This document shows, one piece after another, positions 1 through 10,508 of a DNA stretch of 64,000 nt. Origin of the DNA: Lineus longissimus (lineage: Eukaryota > Nemertea > Pilidiophora > Heteronemertea > Lineidae); the NCBI RefSeq assembly GCF_910592395.1, contig NC_088322.1, positions 16,053,431 to 16,117,430 of the forward strand, given 5' to 3'. A model generated the notes under the pieces. That model saw only the letters and a program-made list of their open reading frames with translations, did no database searches and had not been told where the DNA came from. Both the position numbers and the translations under genes were made by a program. The stretch's first letter is position 1. Every line of letters starts with the position of its first letter.

Positions 1-7
1 TTTCTTA

Positions 8-526
8 TGAGTAGCACTGTAATGTGTAATTCTTGGAATTAAGTGTGCGAGATTATTGGAATTGGGTATCAGATAAGATACCTGTGAAAATTCCCACGGT
101 CTACTTTTAATCCTCCATTCTCCCCAGCGTGATCAATTACGTCAGCATTGATGCGGCTCCTCATTGGATGGAGACGCATCAACGTTGCCCCCTGATTGGT
201 GCAGACAAAGCTGCGCGTGAATACAAAACAGCTGTCCGCACGCTCTCGGCAGAGAGAGAGAGAGAGAGAAGAGAGCGATAGAGAGTTATTCCAGTCTCCC
301 GAGTATTTTGTATTCACGCGCAGCTTTGTCTGCACCAATCAGGGGGCAACGTTGATGCGTCTCCATCCAATGAGGAGCCGCATCAATGCTGACGTAATTG
401 ATCACGCTGGGGAGAATGGAGGATTAAAAGTAGACCGTGGGAATTTTCACAGGTATCTTATCTGATACCCAATTCCAATAATCTCGCACACTTAATTCCA
501 AGAATTACACATTACAGTGCTACTCA
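8..526. repeat. Near-perfect foldback (221-bp inverted arms, 77-bp loop)
   Basis: Bases 8-228 are the reverse complement of 306-526, paired about position 267, with no mismatch that I noticed. The loop (229-305) holds a GA microsatellite. Both strands therefore read the same 89-codon open frame from opposite sides, which is a by-product of the palindrome and not a gene. It lies in an ARMC8 intron. Such a structure fits a foldback or MITE-type element, or a template-switch duplication. No transposase is encoded. Confidence 0.85.
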
Positions 527-656
527 ACGTTGCCCCCTGATTGGTGCAGACAAAGCTGCGCGTGAATACAAAACAGCTGTCCGCACGCTCTCGGCAGAGA
601 GAGAGAGAGAGAGAGAAGAGAGCGATAGAGAGTTATTCCAGTCTCCCGAGTATTTT
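524..656. repeat. Partial third copy of the foldback arm and loop
   Basis: This is a direct repeat of 179-308 (end of the left arm plus the GA-rich loop), offset by 345 bases, rising to 347 after two extra GA units. It abuts the right arm exactly. The order arm, loop, inverted arm, partial arm, loop is what a polymerase switching strands at a hairpin would leave. Beyond 656 the sequence is unrelated to the arm. Confidence 0.8.
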
Positions 657-911
657 ATAATCACGTGCACGAATCGTCATCCCGACGAACTATTTTATCA
701 ATTATGACTTTGGTGTGTATAATTTTGTGAAGCAGTGTTAGAATAAAGGATCCGGACGTTAGAAGGCAAATTCAGGACTTATTACGTTTGTAACCTGTGC
801 AAATACAACAGTAGGGAATTCTGTCAAACTGGATGATCAAGACAAAAGTGATGTAAAAGGTGATTAAGAGTTTGCACAATGCCAACAAGCTTGCCAGCCA
901 CAACTCTTTAC

Positions 912-1825
912 CTTTCAGGAGCACGGAGACACAGCCAGTATCTATGAGACCCTGCACGTTCTCCTCTGTGCCTTTAGCTAGACTTCCCAGCACAACGGCC
1001 GACTCTGTCATCATCTCTGGACCACTCTTCTCCTCGATCATCAACTGCAATAACCTACAAGAACAGAAATAGGCACATGAATACGAAAGTGACGGAAACT
1101 AAGAGTCGACCAAGAGCGCTGTGCAGGATGGTCACCTTGCCCCTTGTATCAGTTTCCTCCAAAGTTTGTTTGTTCCACAACATTAGGAGTAGACACAACC
1201 TACTGACATGAGCAGTCACGCATCATTGGCTTCAAGACTGGCTCAACCTCTGAAACATCCTCAGCCCAGTTGTTCTCGAAAAGACTAAGAGTTGAAATAA
1301 TGAGTACCGTAACCGACATGCCCACTCACCTTGGAACAACCCCCAAAGTCATCAGATAAGACTTCTGTTTGTTGTTACCAATCACTGCATTTTTCATGTC
1401 ACTAAAAAATGTAGAAACTTGAATAAATACTTTTCCTACGCTTCACTTAATACATAATGTCTTGTATTCTAATCTTGGATAAGATAAAGGTTCACATGGA
1501 TAATTTAACATCTATATTGTCATAACCTGTGAATCTATTCTCAAACATAAGGCTGCATATCCACAAACTCTTTGCTTTTGCAGTTTTTCCCAGTTCTATT
1601 TTCGCTTATGACTTGGCTTGGCTTATTGAGCATTCTATCCTGATAGACTGTATCCATGTGCCCTTTTCCTCTTATGCACAGCACAATGTCCCCTTTTGAC
1701 TGGGAATATAAAGAATGAACATTCTTCATTAATATTTCAAGAGCAACTTACACAATAGCTTTATGCCACTTCTCAGATTCGGGGCCAAAAAGTTGATCCA
1801 CGTAATCAGCTCCACTCTCAATTTC
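912..1825 (-). CDS. ARMC8: ARMC8, armadillo repeat-containing protein 8 (5' coding exons, partial)
   Basis: ARMC8 is an armadillo-repeat scaffold of the GID/CTLH E3 ubiquitin ligase. Three coding exons are visible on the minus strand: 1752-1825, 1330-1401 and 912-1054. Each has AG/GT borders, and the phases join in one frame. The spliced product reads EIESGADYVDQLF, then DMKNAVIGNNKQK, then ESAVVLGSLAKGTEENV. These match the N-terminal first armadillo repeats of vertebrate ARMC8 (recalled: YVDRLF, DMKNAVIGNNKQK, CAVVLGSLAMGTENNV). The exon with the initiator ATG was not found; it should lie between 1826 and about 5200. The remaining exons are beyond the left edge. The 5' end faces DBR1, the same divergent arrangement as in vertebrates. 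Confidence 0.9.
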
Positions 1826-2711
1826 CTGAAAAATGTAAATGTCAGCATGAATGAAAGATGCTATTCACAAGTTACACTGGACAGACAATCCCGAGACGAT
1901 GACTATTTTGCCAGTGTTTTCACCAGAACCTCCCAGAAATCGGACATGTCAGACAACATCCCATACATACGATACATGACCCCTTGCCCGATATGCTTGT
2001 CTGGCATCTTTTACCATAAAGATCTGTTGTAATGAAGGTTTGCTTGGCCGACCCTTTATGGTACCATGTACGGCATATCTAACAAGAGGGCCTTTGACAT
2101 GTACCAACCATGTCGATTAATCTAGATAAGGAAGCAACAATAATAATCATCCATGTACCTTGAAAGTTAAAGTTACTGCTGATAGCAACACTATGAAAAT
2201 GATTTCTTAAGGAGAGTGGTAGCGGATCTTGTAAATGATAAGAATGAGATGACAATGGGTGATGACTTTGTTTTTCAGCAAAAAACTGAGATTGAGAAAC
2301 ACCAAAAGAAAAGAAAAAATGTAATTTTTGTCAACAAAATCTCGAAATTTTAGTACAAAGCAACATTTTCAAATTACGTCATGTTGCAATAATTGAACTT
2401 AAAGGATGTGAGAATCATACAAACCATCATTGATGGGATCATTTCCTTCAGTTTTGACAGAAAAGGTGATTTTATATATGCAAAATGTCAAAACCGGCAA
2501 ATTATTATTTGGCTAGCTGTTGATTCACAGTTACCGATGCAGTAATTATCTTACAACTGTTTTACTCACTATACGATTATTTCTGACAAAAAGATATCAG
2601 TTTCCACTAAACTCTCCATTGTTCTATAAGTCGTTTTATATAAATGATTTTTTATGTGCTTCTTTCGATATTGTAATCGCGTGCTACGAATTAACAAATA
2701 GCGCGTAGCGC

Positions 2712-3438
2712 TTCGGTCTCGTTAGGGAGTTTTTCCCATATGTACGCGATGATGACGTGTGCATAGACGTGCCCCATTAACAGGGCATAACATCTATTTT
2801 AAAATGCATTTCCAAAGTGAATGCATGAGGACAACCCATTTGTGTCGTATATCACTGGAAACGCCCGATTCCCCTGATTCTGCAGGATGTTAAATCGGGC
2901 ATTTTATTTCTTTAAATAAATCATAAGCGTCACATTTGCTCCTAGCTATGTTCACCATCCCAAATGGCAATATTGCCAATTGGGCCGGACAATCACGAAA
3001 ACCCCCAAATATTATACATTTCTTCCTGAATAATTCTTACAGAGACCATTCTCCCATGAAAGACAGTTGCTTACGCTACACAAAAATCAAAAAAAATCGA
3101 GGGTCAACCATTGAACTTTTGAGATATGTTGAATTTTGCACAAATCAGCGAAAAACGCACCAACTGGCACTGGACGGCATTTCAACACGGGGCCGACGCA
3201 CATCCCAAGTTCAGTGTACACATACGTCGGCAACAACAGTATAAATGCGTAGTTTCTTGTTAGTCGCCTATTGAGTAGCGCTCTAGGTTTCAGAAACTCC
3301 AAAAAAACATGTCTTTGCCAAAACAACTGCTGAATCAACGCTGACATACTGTAAGGACCGAGAAATCAATGATTTTAGGAACTACGGTTAGGGCTTGGCC
3401 GCGCATGAATAACAAAAAAAACTCCCTAATGAGACCTA
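2712..3438. mobile_element. Possible non-autonomous DNA element with short terminal inverted repeats
   Basis: The sequence ggtctcgttagggagttttt at 2715-2734 recurs inverted at 3415-3436 with one substitution in the first 20 bases. The body has no convincing coding frame. The size (about 0.7 kb) and ends fit a MITE-like element, but no target-site duplication could be fixed. Confidence 0.4.
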
Positions 3439-3511
3439 ACTCGACCATGTTCGTTTGTAACTCTACCTACTCGAGTACGACTCTACTCGACGCGATTCCC
3501 AATCGAAGTCG

Positions 3512-4462
3512 GCCCGGGAGCGAAATTTTTTTCTGCAGGATACTTCTGCCATAGTGTACATCTGACAGCCAATCAGAATTCAAGGCAAGCACGTGTCTTT
3601 GTTGACATCATCTTTCCACATGGCGCAATAATGTCAACAATGCCACGTCTTCTGATAATCTTGGAAAGAACAAGTTAGCAAATGGTTAGAGGAGTATATT
3701 AGCTAAAATATATTTATTTGCAGTATCTTAACATGTATTTTCATTGTCGAGTGGACTGTATTTATTGGACTTGTCTGTTAAAGGCGCACTGTGCTCGGCA
3801 AAATAGCCGAGGTTGAATGTTTATCTGTCAACCGTGTAACTAGTTCTGCTGTATATGCATAGGTGGCGCCACCATTCAATTTATTTTGTTTGCTTGTCAA
3901 AATGTGTTTTATACAATGGTCCTTCAACAATGTTCAAACTACCAAAATAGGCCTGATACCTTCAACAGCAGACATCGGATACACTGTCCCTTTAATAATT
4001 ATCAACATTGGCAACACTGTCAGTGTCACTGCCCCTTAAAATTTCACAAATCGCGAGACATCGGATACACTGTCCCTTTAATAATTATCAACATTGGCAA
4101 CACTGCAGTGTCACTGCCCCTTAAAATTTCACAAATCAATGCATGCACTGCAATGTAGCGATCAGATCAGCTGATGCCTCTTTTGTACGCATAATATCAT
4201 CAATTTTACAATGAATCTGCGCAATTCATTCCTAAACACTACGACACAAACCTTGAGTTGAGCATAATTGGGGTCAGACAATGAACTATTGTCACATTCA
4301 CAGTTGAAGTGGCACTCGGCATGCGACTCAGTATCGTCCATTGTATTTGCATTATCATGCATAAATAAACAGTGTGACGTCAAAGATCGCGCCAATTGTG
4401 ATTGGCTGTCAGATGTACACTGTGGCAGAAGTATCCTGCAGAAAAAAATTTCGCGGCCCGGG
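3512..4462. mobile_element. Inverted-repeat element (about 69-bp arms, 0.95 kb)
   Basis: Arms at 3512-3580 and 4394-4462 are inverted copies with only a few mismatches; both carry gatacttctgcc and gtacatctgacagccaatca in complementary form. The interior contains an 86-bp tandem duplication (3971-4056 and 4057-4139) and no coding frame. A non-autonomous terminal-inverted-repeat transposon is the simplest reading. It sits in the ARMC8-DBR1 promoter interval. Confidence 0.65.
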
Positions 4463-5295
4463 AGATAGCGAGAAGCGGCCATCTTGGAATTTCAAAAAAA
4501 TAATTTCATGAATTTACGAAAATATCACCTAAAATGGCAAATTATTGAATTAATCATCACCCCAAACTGTTCCCCTAAAATATAACAAAGTATTATCGAC
4601 CAGTAAGTTTTACAATTGTGTGCAGATTTCATGTTGACGATTACTTTATGTGGTTTACATTTTACAAAGAATCCATTCCAAGGCAAATGCATGTGTGCTG
4701 ACTGTGCATTTCCGTGTAGCCTTCTATAGTAGGGTAGGCTACATTGCAGCTGACCCATGCATGCATGGGCCCTTTTCCAGATACGCCGGTACCACCTAGG
4801 GTAGGACCAATAAACGGTCTTCACAATAGATCTTTACGGTCAATGACGTCAGACAATGCCTCGATCGTAGGTACCGGCCTATTGGGCCTGGCCATACAAT
4901 TACATGACAACATTTTAGACCTCTTTCCTTTATCTTGATCTTCAATTCAAGACCCTTGCAATAGGCCCTACATGGTTTGCCGAATTACCCACGGCGGGTA
5001 TGTTTAATGACCGTAACAAATGTGATGGCGTAACCCTAAACACGTCAGAAGCATTCGAGAAGGCCTAAGTTACTAAGCAAAGATGAGAATTTTACTTAGA
5101 ACAGTGCCAAGTCTCTGACGCTCTGTGACCCTTTTTGTTCCAGGTGAAACACATGAAATGAGTGTGGCAGTCTGTGTTTTGATTGTGAGGACAAGGACTA
5201 CACTTAATGTCTAGGTCATCCTACACGATTGTTAGTGTTGGAGCATGATTATTGCGAATAAGGAAAACTATAACTTACAACTTGTATTTTAGATC

Positions 5296-8200
5296 ATGAA
5301 GATTGCTGTTGAAGGTTGCTGTCACGGAGAGCTAGACAAAATATATGAAACCTTAGAATTTCTTGAAAAGAAAGAAGATGTGAAAGTGGACCTCATGCTC
5401 TGTTGTGGTGACTTCCAGGCGGTACGGAATGAGTCCGACCTCCGATGTATGGCTGTCCCTCCAAAATACCAAAAGATGAACACATTTTATAAGTAAGTTT
5501 TTGCTAAAGTCATACTTAGGACACTTTAAGCAGCGGTGTGTGGGGGGGGGGGGCTGTTCTGCATCACTTTATGAAAAACAAGTGATTTTATTTAACTTTA
5601 AAATTCTAACACCTCAGTGGTATTTATTTCACTGGCAATGTTGCACTTTGGAATGAACACAGTTCAACTTTTCAGTATCTTAATTTCAGGTACTATTCTG
5701 GTGAGAAGAAAGCTCCAGTTCTGACCATATTTATTGGAGGGAACCACGAAGCATCTAACTATCTACAAGAACTGCCGTATGGAGGCTGGGTAGCGCCGAA
5801 TATCTATTATCTTGGTGAGTGATCATTTGAAGTCACCATCATAATACGCATGCAATAGTACCTGTCCTTGGGCAATATTGGTTATCATTGGGTAACGATT
5901 TCTAGCCGTGGATCACAATTGAAGTAATTCCCACACTGCAAAATTTGACTTGTTCCGTTCTTGATGCTGTTACTCATATTTCACATTAACCCTTTCAGGC
6001 TATGCCAATGTCATTCAGTACGGTGGCATTAGAATCGGGGGTCTCTCAGGAATTTACAAAGGTCATGATTACAACAGAGGTATGTATTAGTGGCTCAGTC
6101 ACTACTTGGCACGGTGCAGTTGTGAACAAAGACTATCTGAAACAAGTCCTATAGAAGAGGCAATTATCATCATTAGTTGGAGGCAGACTCCCTGGAGGGC
6201 CACGGTGTCACTATGAATGACCCCAGTTATTGTTATCATCATCATTATTAGGTACTTCAGATAAAGAACATGTATGTTGTTTCATTTCTCCATTCATTTG
6301 CAGGTCATTTCGAGCGCCCCCCATATGACAACTCGACCGTCAGATCAGCTTATCACATCCGTAATGTCGACGTCTTCAGACTGAAGCATGTAAGGCACAT
6401 TCATATTGAATATCTATCAATAGGTGAGCAGTCTGCCGACTCACTGCTCAGGAAATCCACTTTAACCTAACATAACTCATCACATCTGTAATGTCGACGT
6501 CTTCAGACTGAAGCATGTAAGCCACATTCATATTGAATATCTATCAATAGGTGAGCAGTCTGCCGACTCACTGCTCAGGAAATCCACTTTAACCTAACAT
6601 TGGTTCACTTCTTTGACTTTTTTGTTATGATTTTCACACAAATTAAAACTTTACTTTAGATTCAAATATAAGTTTGTATCATTCTTGTTTGATTTTCAGA
6701 TCACACACCCTGTGGACATAATGATGTCACATGACTGGCCACGTGGCATATATAACCATGGCAACATGGAAGCACTCCTGCGGAAGAAGTCGTTCTTCCG
6801 TGAAGAGATGGAGAAAGGCATCCTGGGAAGTCCTCCGGCCGAGGAGGTGCTCAACACGATTAAACCAAGCTACTGGTTCTCAGCTCATTTACATTGTAAA
6901 TTTGCTGCTCTCGTTGAACATAAAGAAGGTGAAGGCAAGGAGTCTAAGACAACTCGGTTTCTAGCTCTCGACAAATGTCTGCCACATCGGGATTTCCTAC
7001 AGGTCAGTAGCAGTAGATGCTTGGTTACTAGTCTTGATGCGAGTCACCGGTTTGAATTTTATCAGAGACACATGCATGTATTTTGACCAAACATTCCTAA
7101 TTCTCGTTCCAAGTCTCAGTACCCCTGATGATGTAATGTCAGATAGCTGTGACACATTTCAGTGACTTCTTGTATCTTAAAATCAAGCTCCTGTCGGCAT
7201 TCCCTTTTGAGTTGGCTTGTGACGTCGGTCTCATATTGTTGATTTGGTTTGTTAGCCTCGTTCAATGTGGCTACCAGTCATCATCCTAATCACACTTTCC
7301 ATTGGCAGATCGTTGAGATTCCACACGACAAGAGCAAACCCCTTCAACTGGAGCTGGACCCTGAGTGGCTGACCATCCTGAAGTCGACCAATCATCTCAT
7401 GAGTATGAACAAGTCCTATTCATTCATGCCAGGCCCTGGCTGTGCGGAGAGGTAGGTCAATGATCGTGTTGTGGGTGATCCAATGTGTTCAAACATTCTT
7501 TGCCTAACAAACCCACAATTAGATATATCCTGACTCAAATAGGAATATCAAAATATATCGTTCGAGAGCTTTTGACGTAGCTTGACACAACAGAAATATA
7601 TGCATATATAGAGTTGTAGTTTTCCAATGAATCTTCGTAGGATTGGACAGTTGTGTATATTTTGGGACAGCTTGGTGTCTGTTACCAGACATCAGGTGAT
7701 GGCATTCGTCCTTGGAGAGCTTGAGACAGACTTCACCCTTCTTCTGTTTGTTAGCTCACCTCTTAGCAGAGGTGAGCTTATCCCATACCGTGGCGTCCGT
7801 CGTCCGTCGTCATCGTCGTCGTCGTCGTCGTCCGTCGTCCGTTAGCAGGGCACGTTTCGTAACTGTTAGAGCTATTGAGTTGAAACTTGGTACACATGTA
7901 CCCTTATGTAATGACACCTTGGAGACCAAGTTTCGGTCCGATTCGTTTCATGGTTTGGCCACCAGGGGGCCAAACGTTAAAAGTGAAAATATGCAATATC
8001 TCCCTTAATAGTAGTCGGGAAATTTTGAAAAAAATATGGTAGGTACTTCTAGCAAAGGTGCATCATATATCCTCCGGGTTTTTGATTTGACCTCCTTTTC
8101 AAGGTCACAGAGGTCAAATGGTGTAAATTGGCCGTTAGGATGTAACGATGGCACGTTTCTAAACTGCAATGACTATTGATACCAGATTTGGTACACATTT

Positions 8201-9743
8201 ACCCCTTAGTCAGGTGATTTCAGGGACCGAAGTTTGGTCCAATATGATTCACCACTTGACCACCAGGGGGCAAAATCCAAAAACCTTAAAAATGTGATTA
8301 TTCCTTAACTTCTTACCCGATTGCCACCAATTTGATATCATGGGTACATCTAACCACCATACAGTATATGTCACACAGGTTTTTAATTTGACCTTCTTGT
8401 CAAGGTCACAGAGGTCAAATGGCATAAATTCGCCGTCAGGCCGTAACTATGGCACGTTTCTTAACTGCAATGACTATTGATCACAAATTAAGTACACATG
8501 TACCCCTTGGTCAGGTGATCTCAGGTACCGAAGTTTGGTGCGATCTGATTTGCCGTTTGGCCTCCAGGGAGGGGGCCAAATCCTAAATTCTTCAAAATGC
8601 CATTATTCCTAGTAATGACTTGCCCGATTGGCACCAATTTTATATCATAGGTACATCTAATTCTAACAACCATTCAATGTGTCACCTGGGTCTTCTTTGA
8701 TTTGACCTACTTTTCAAGGTCACAGAGGTCGAATGTACTGTAAATTGGCCATTTTGGGGAAATTGTAATTGCTTGGACCTACATCAAACCTAACACTACA
8801 TGACACAATACCATGCTCTTTATCCATCTTTCCTCCACATGAGGTGAGCACAATGGCCCTGGCCATTTCATATTATGATGTTGTGCTGTTGATGTCACAG
8901 CCAATTTATTCTTTGAGCAGCAGAAATAACTCGATTCACATTTTCAGATGGGATTTCAAGGCTCGAGATGACGAAATGGAAACCATCAAAGATGATTTTG
9001 GGGGCGAACTGACCGTACCAGAAAACTTCCAGATGTCAACACCAGCGTACGACCCAAAACAGCCAAGAGGAAACCCACCACCACCAGAGACACGCATAAA
9101 CTCGCAGACAGAGTTGATTTGTGCCATGTTGGGCCTAACCGACCCGAACGCTGTCTTCCTTGGTAAAGCTAACGATTATCAGCTCGCAGAACTTTCAATG
9201 AATCCAGATGAAATCTCATTGGATAATAATTCAGACGATGACGACGATGTTCCCGATGAAAATTTAACATTCATAAATTCGACAATGTTTGAGAATGAGG
9301 ACGATGCAGATGATGATGTCATTGGCAACAAATCTGGCTTCCTAAAGGAGAGTTCTCCCATTCCTGTCACAGACAATAAACTGCAAGACTCCTCACTAGA
9401 GGATGATCCAAACAAGAGTGCTGATTCAGAGTCTTCAGTCTCTTCGTTCAATCAGTCGGGACTTTTATTGCCGGAGCCCAAATTCGGTGAAGCGTCGTCG
9501 GAAAGTGATCAGTCACCATTACGGACATCAATCAAATCCATCCACCTCTCCTTACCGCAACCAAAAAACGATTCTGCGGTTAGCGGTGTGTCCGGTTTGT
9601 TATCTTCATCGGATAATGGCGGACAGACTTCAAGTGGCTTAGATGATTCAAAACATGAATCAGATGACTCTGGCGCCCCGCGGCCCAAGAAATTAAAACG
9701 GAGAAACGTGGCTCTTTATGGTTTGCAGAATAACGACAGCTGA
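5296..9743 (+). CDS. DBR1: DBR1, RNA lariat debranching enzyme (complete, 7 coding exons)
   Basis: The enzyme hydrolyses the 2'-5' branch of excised intron lariats in the nucleus. Exons are 5296-5492, 5690-5814, 5999-6079, 6304-6389, 6700-7002, 7309-7451 and 8948-9743. All have GT-AG borders with compatible phases and give 576 aa (human is slightly shorter). Metallophosphoesterase motifs are intact: GCCHG (His10), [15 protein letters not shown] (Asn84/His85), MSHDWP (His174) and SAHLH (His226/His228). The C-terminal third is acidic and Ser-rich and ends in the basic [12 protein letters not shown] segment typical of the family. The start matches the family N-terminus and follows an acceptor at 5291-5292. 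An ATG at 8769 that opens a frame into the last exon is intronic. Intron 4 holds a duplicated piece of exon 4, and intron 6 a repeat cluster. Confidence 0.96.
6353..6600 (+). repeat. 127-bp tandem duplication covering the end of DBR1 exon 4 and its donor
   Basis: Bases from 6353 recur from 6480 with very few changes. The unit contains the last 37 bases of exon 4, its 5' splice site (catgtaagg; second copy catgtaagc) and about 85 bases of intron. The gene thus has two near-identical potential donors 127 bp apart. Confidence 0.85.
7750..8860. repeat. Dispersed-type repeat with three 300-316-bp units in DBR1 intron 6
   Basis: The block opens with a palindromic ctcacctcttagcagaggtg and a (GTC)n run (7794-7845), and closes with aggtgagcac near 8845. 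In between, three diverged units repeat at offsets of about 302 and 316 bp. Each carries ttggtacacatgtacccctt-like, ccaccagggggc-like and caaggtcacagaggtc segments. There is no coding frame. The hairpin at one end and related motif at the other suggest a non-autonomous transposon; I recall similar sequence being common in marine invertebrate genomes, which was not checked. Confidence 0.6.
8088..8731 (+). promoter_or_regulatory. Three ER8 + DR3 nuclear-receptor half-site clusters
   Basis: At 8088-8116, about 8389-8417 and about 8703-8731, each repeat unit contains TGACCT, eight bases, AGGTCA, CAG, AGGTCA (the third ends AGGTCG). This is an everted repeat with spacing 8 followed by a direct repeat with spacing 3, with a TCA 5' extension of the first AGGTCA. 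These are textbook half-site geometries for nuclear receptors. Function here is unproven, since the sites may simply belong to the repeat consensus. Confidence 0.5.
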
Positions 9744-10508
9744 TTATAAACTTGACTTTCAGTGACCTTCGTCTTGGCGTTAAGTCAAATGTTTTGAAAC
9801 CTGGAGTTTTTGTTCAGGAGGGGACCTATTGGCTTGGTATACAAATGTTGAGCTGACATTTTTTTAAAGGAATTGTTGATTTTGGACAAAGTTTATTGAC
9901 AACATTTTATATTTTCTTTGTTTCAACCTCACAACTCAAAGAAGTTGGCCGCCATGAAATTAGGTAAAAATGGAACCCTGCGTAATGCTCTCCAGAACCG
10001 ACCAGTCACAGGTGCCTTTCTCCTACTAATTCATGTCAATCGTCGGGTAAAATCACTGGGCGCTTTAGTTCACCAGTAACTGGCTGAAAGACATCTGCTG
10101 ATACTGGTTAATGTTGATGATAAAATAGACTCTGATTAAAAAACGTACCTGGATGAAACAAAACCACAAAACAAATTGAATATGTTAGACTTGACTTTCA
10201 TTACATTGTGATCTGTATACTCTTGTGAAATGGACTTGACTTCACAAGTGAATTCCAACACATGGAATCATGTGAAGTAAACTGTTTAATATTTATATAT
10301 AAGGCTATTTTATGGAATACATTTTGGCTGTGAGAAATATTAGATTTGATAATTAAATTTTAGTAACTTATCCAAGATTTTTTGCAATTTAGCCATAGTG
10401 AAATATGTTTTTCGAAAAACTGGTGTGTATTTGTTAATGAATGATTTCGAATAAACAAGCATTACTTGAGAAGTTATAAATCAAACATAGTATTGTCCTT
10501 GTTTTCCG
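9744..10508 (+). other. DBR1 3' untranslated region with poly(A) signal
   Basis: AT-rich non-coding sequence follows the DBR1 stop codon. A canonical AATAAA occurs at 10450-10455, so the transcript probably ends near 10470-10500, just before the minisatellite. Confidence 0.7.

Larger units (their letters stand above)
1826..5292. other. ARMC8-DBR1 divergent intergenic region and 5' leaders
   Basis: The region must contain the ARMC8 first exon and the DBR1 promoter or leader, but I could not place either. DBR1 exon 1 begins just after a good acceptor (ttttag at 5287-5292), so an upstream non-coding DBR1 exon is likely. Most of the interval is AT-rich sequence plus two inverted-repeat elements (2712-3438 and 3512-4462). 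A CCAAGATGG-type sequence on the minus strand near 4480 could be a YY1-like initiator, but this is speculative. Confidence 0.5.

Noticed and set aside
69-465. Two opposite-strand 89-codon frames sharing most of their protein
   Set aside because: They are the two faces of the foldback palindrome; no domain or start context supports coding.
8769-8947. Upstream extension of the last DBR1 frame
   Set aside because: This part precedes the acceptor at 8945-8947 and lacks homology; the family sequence starts right after the acceptor.
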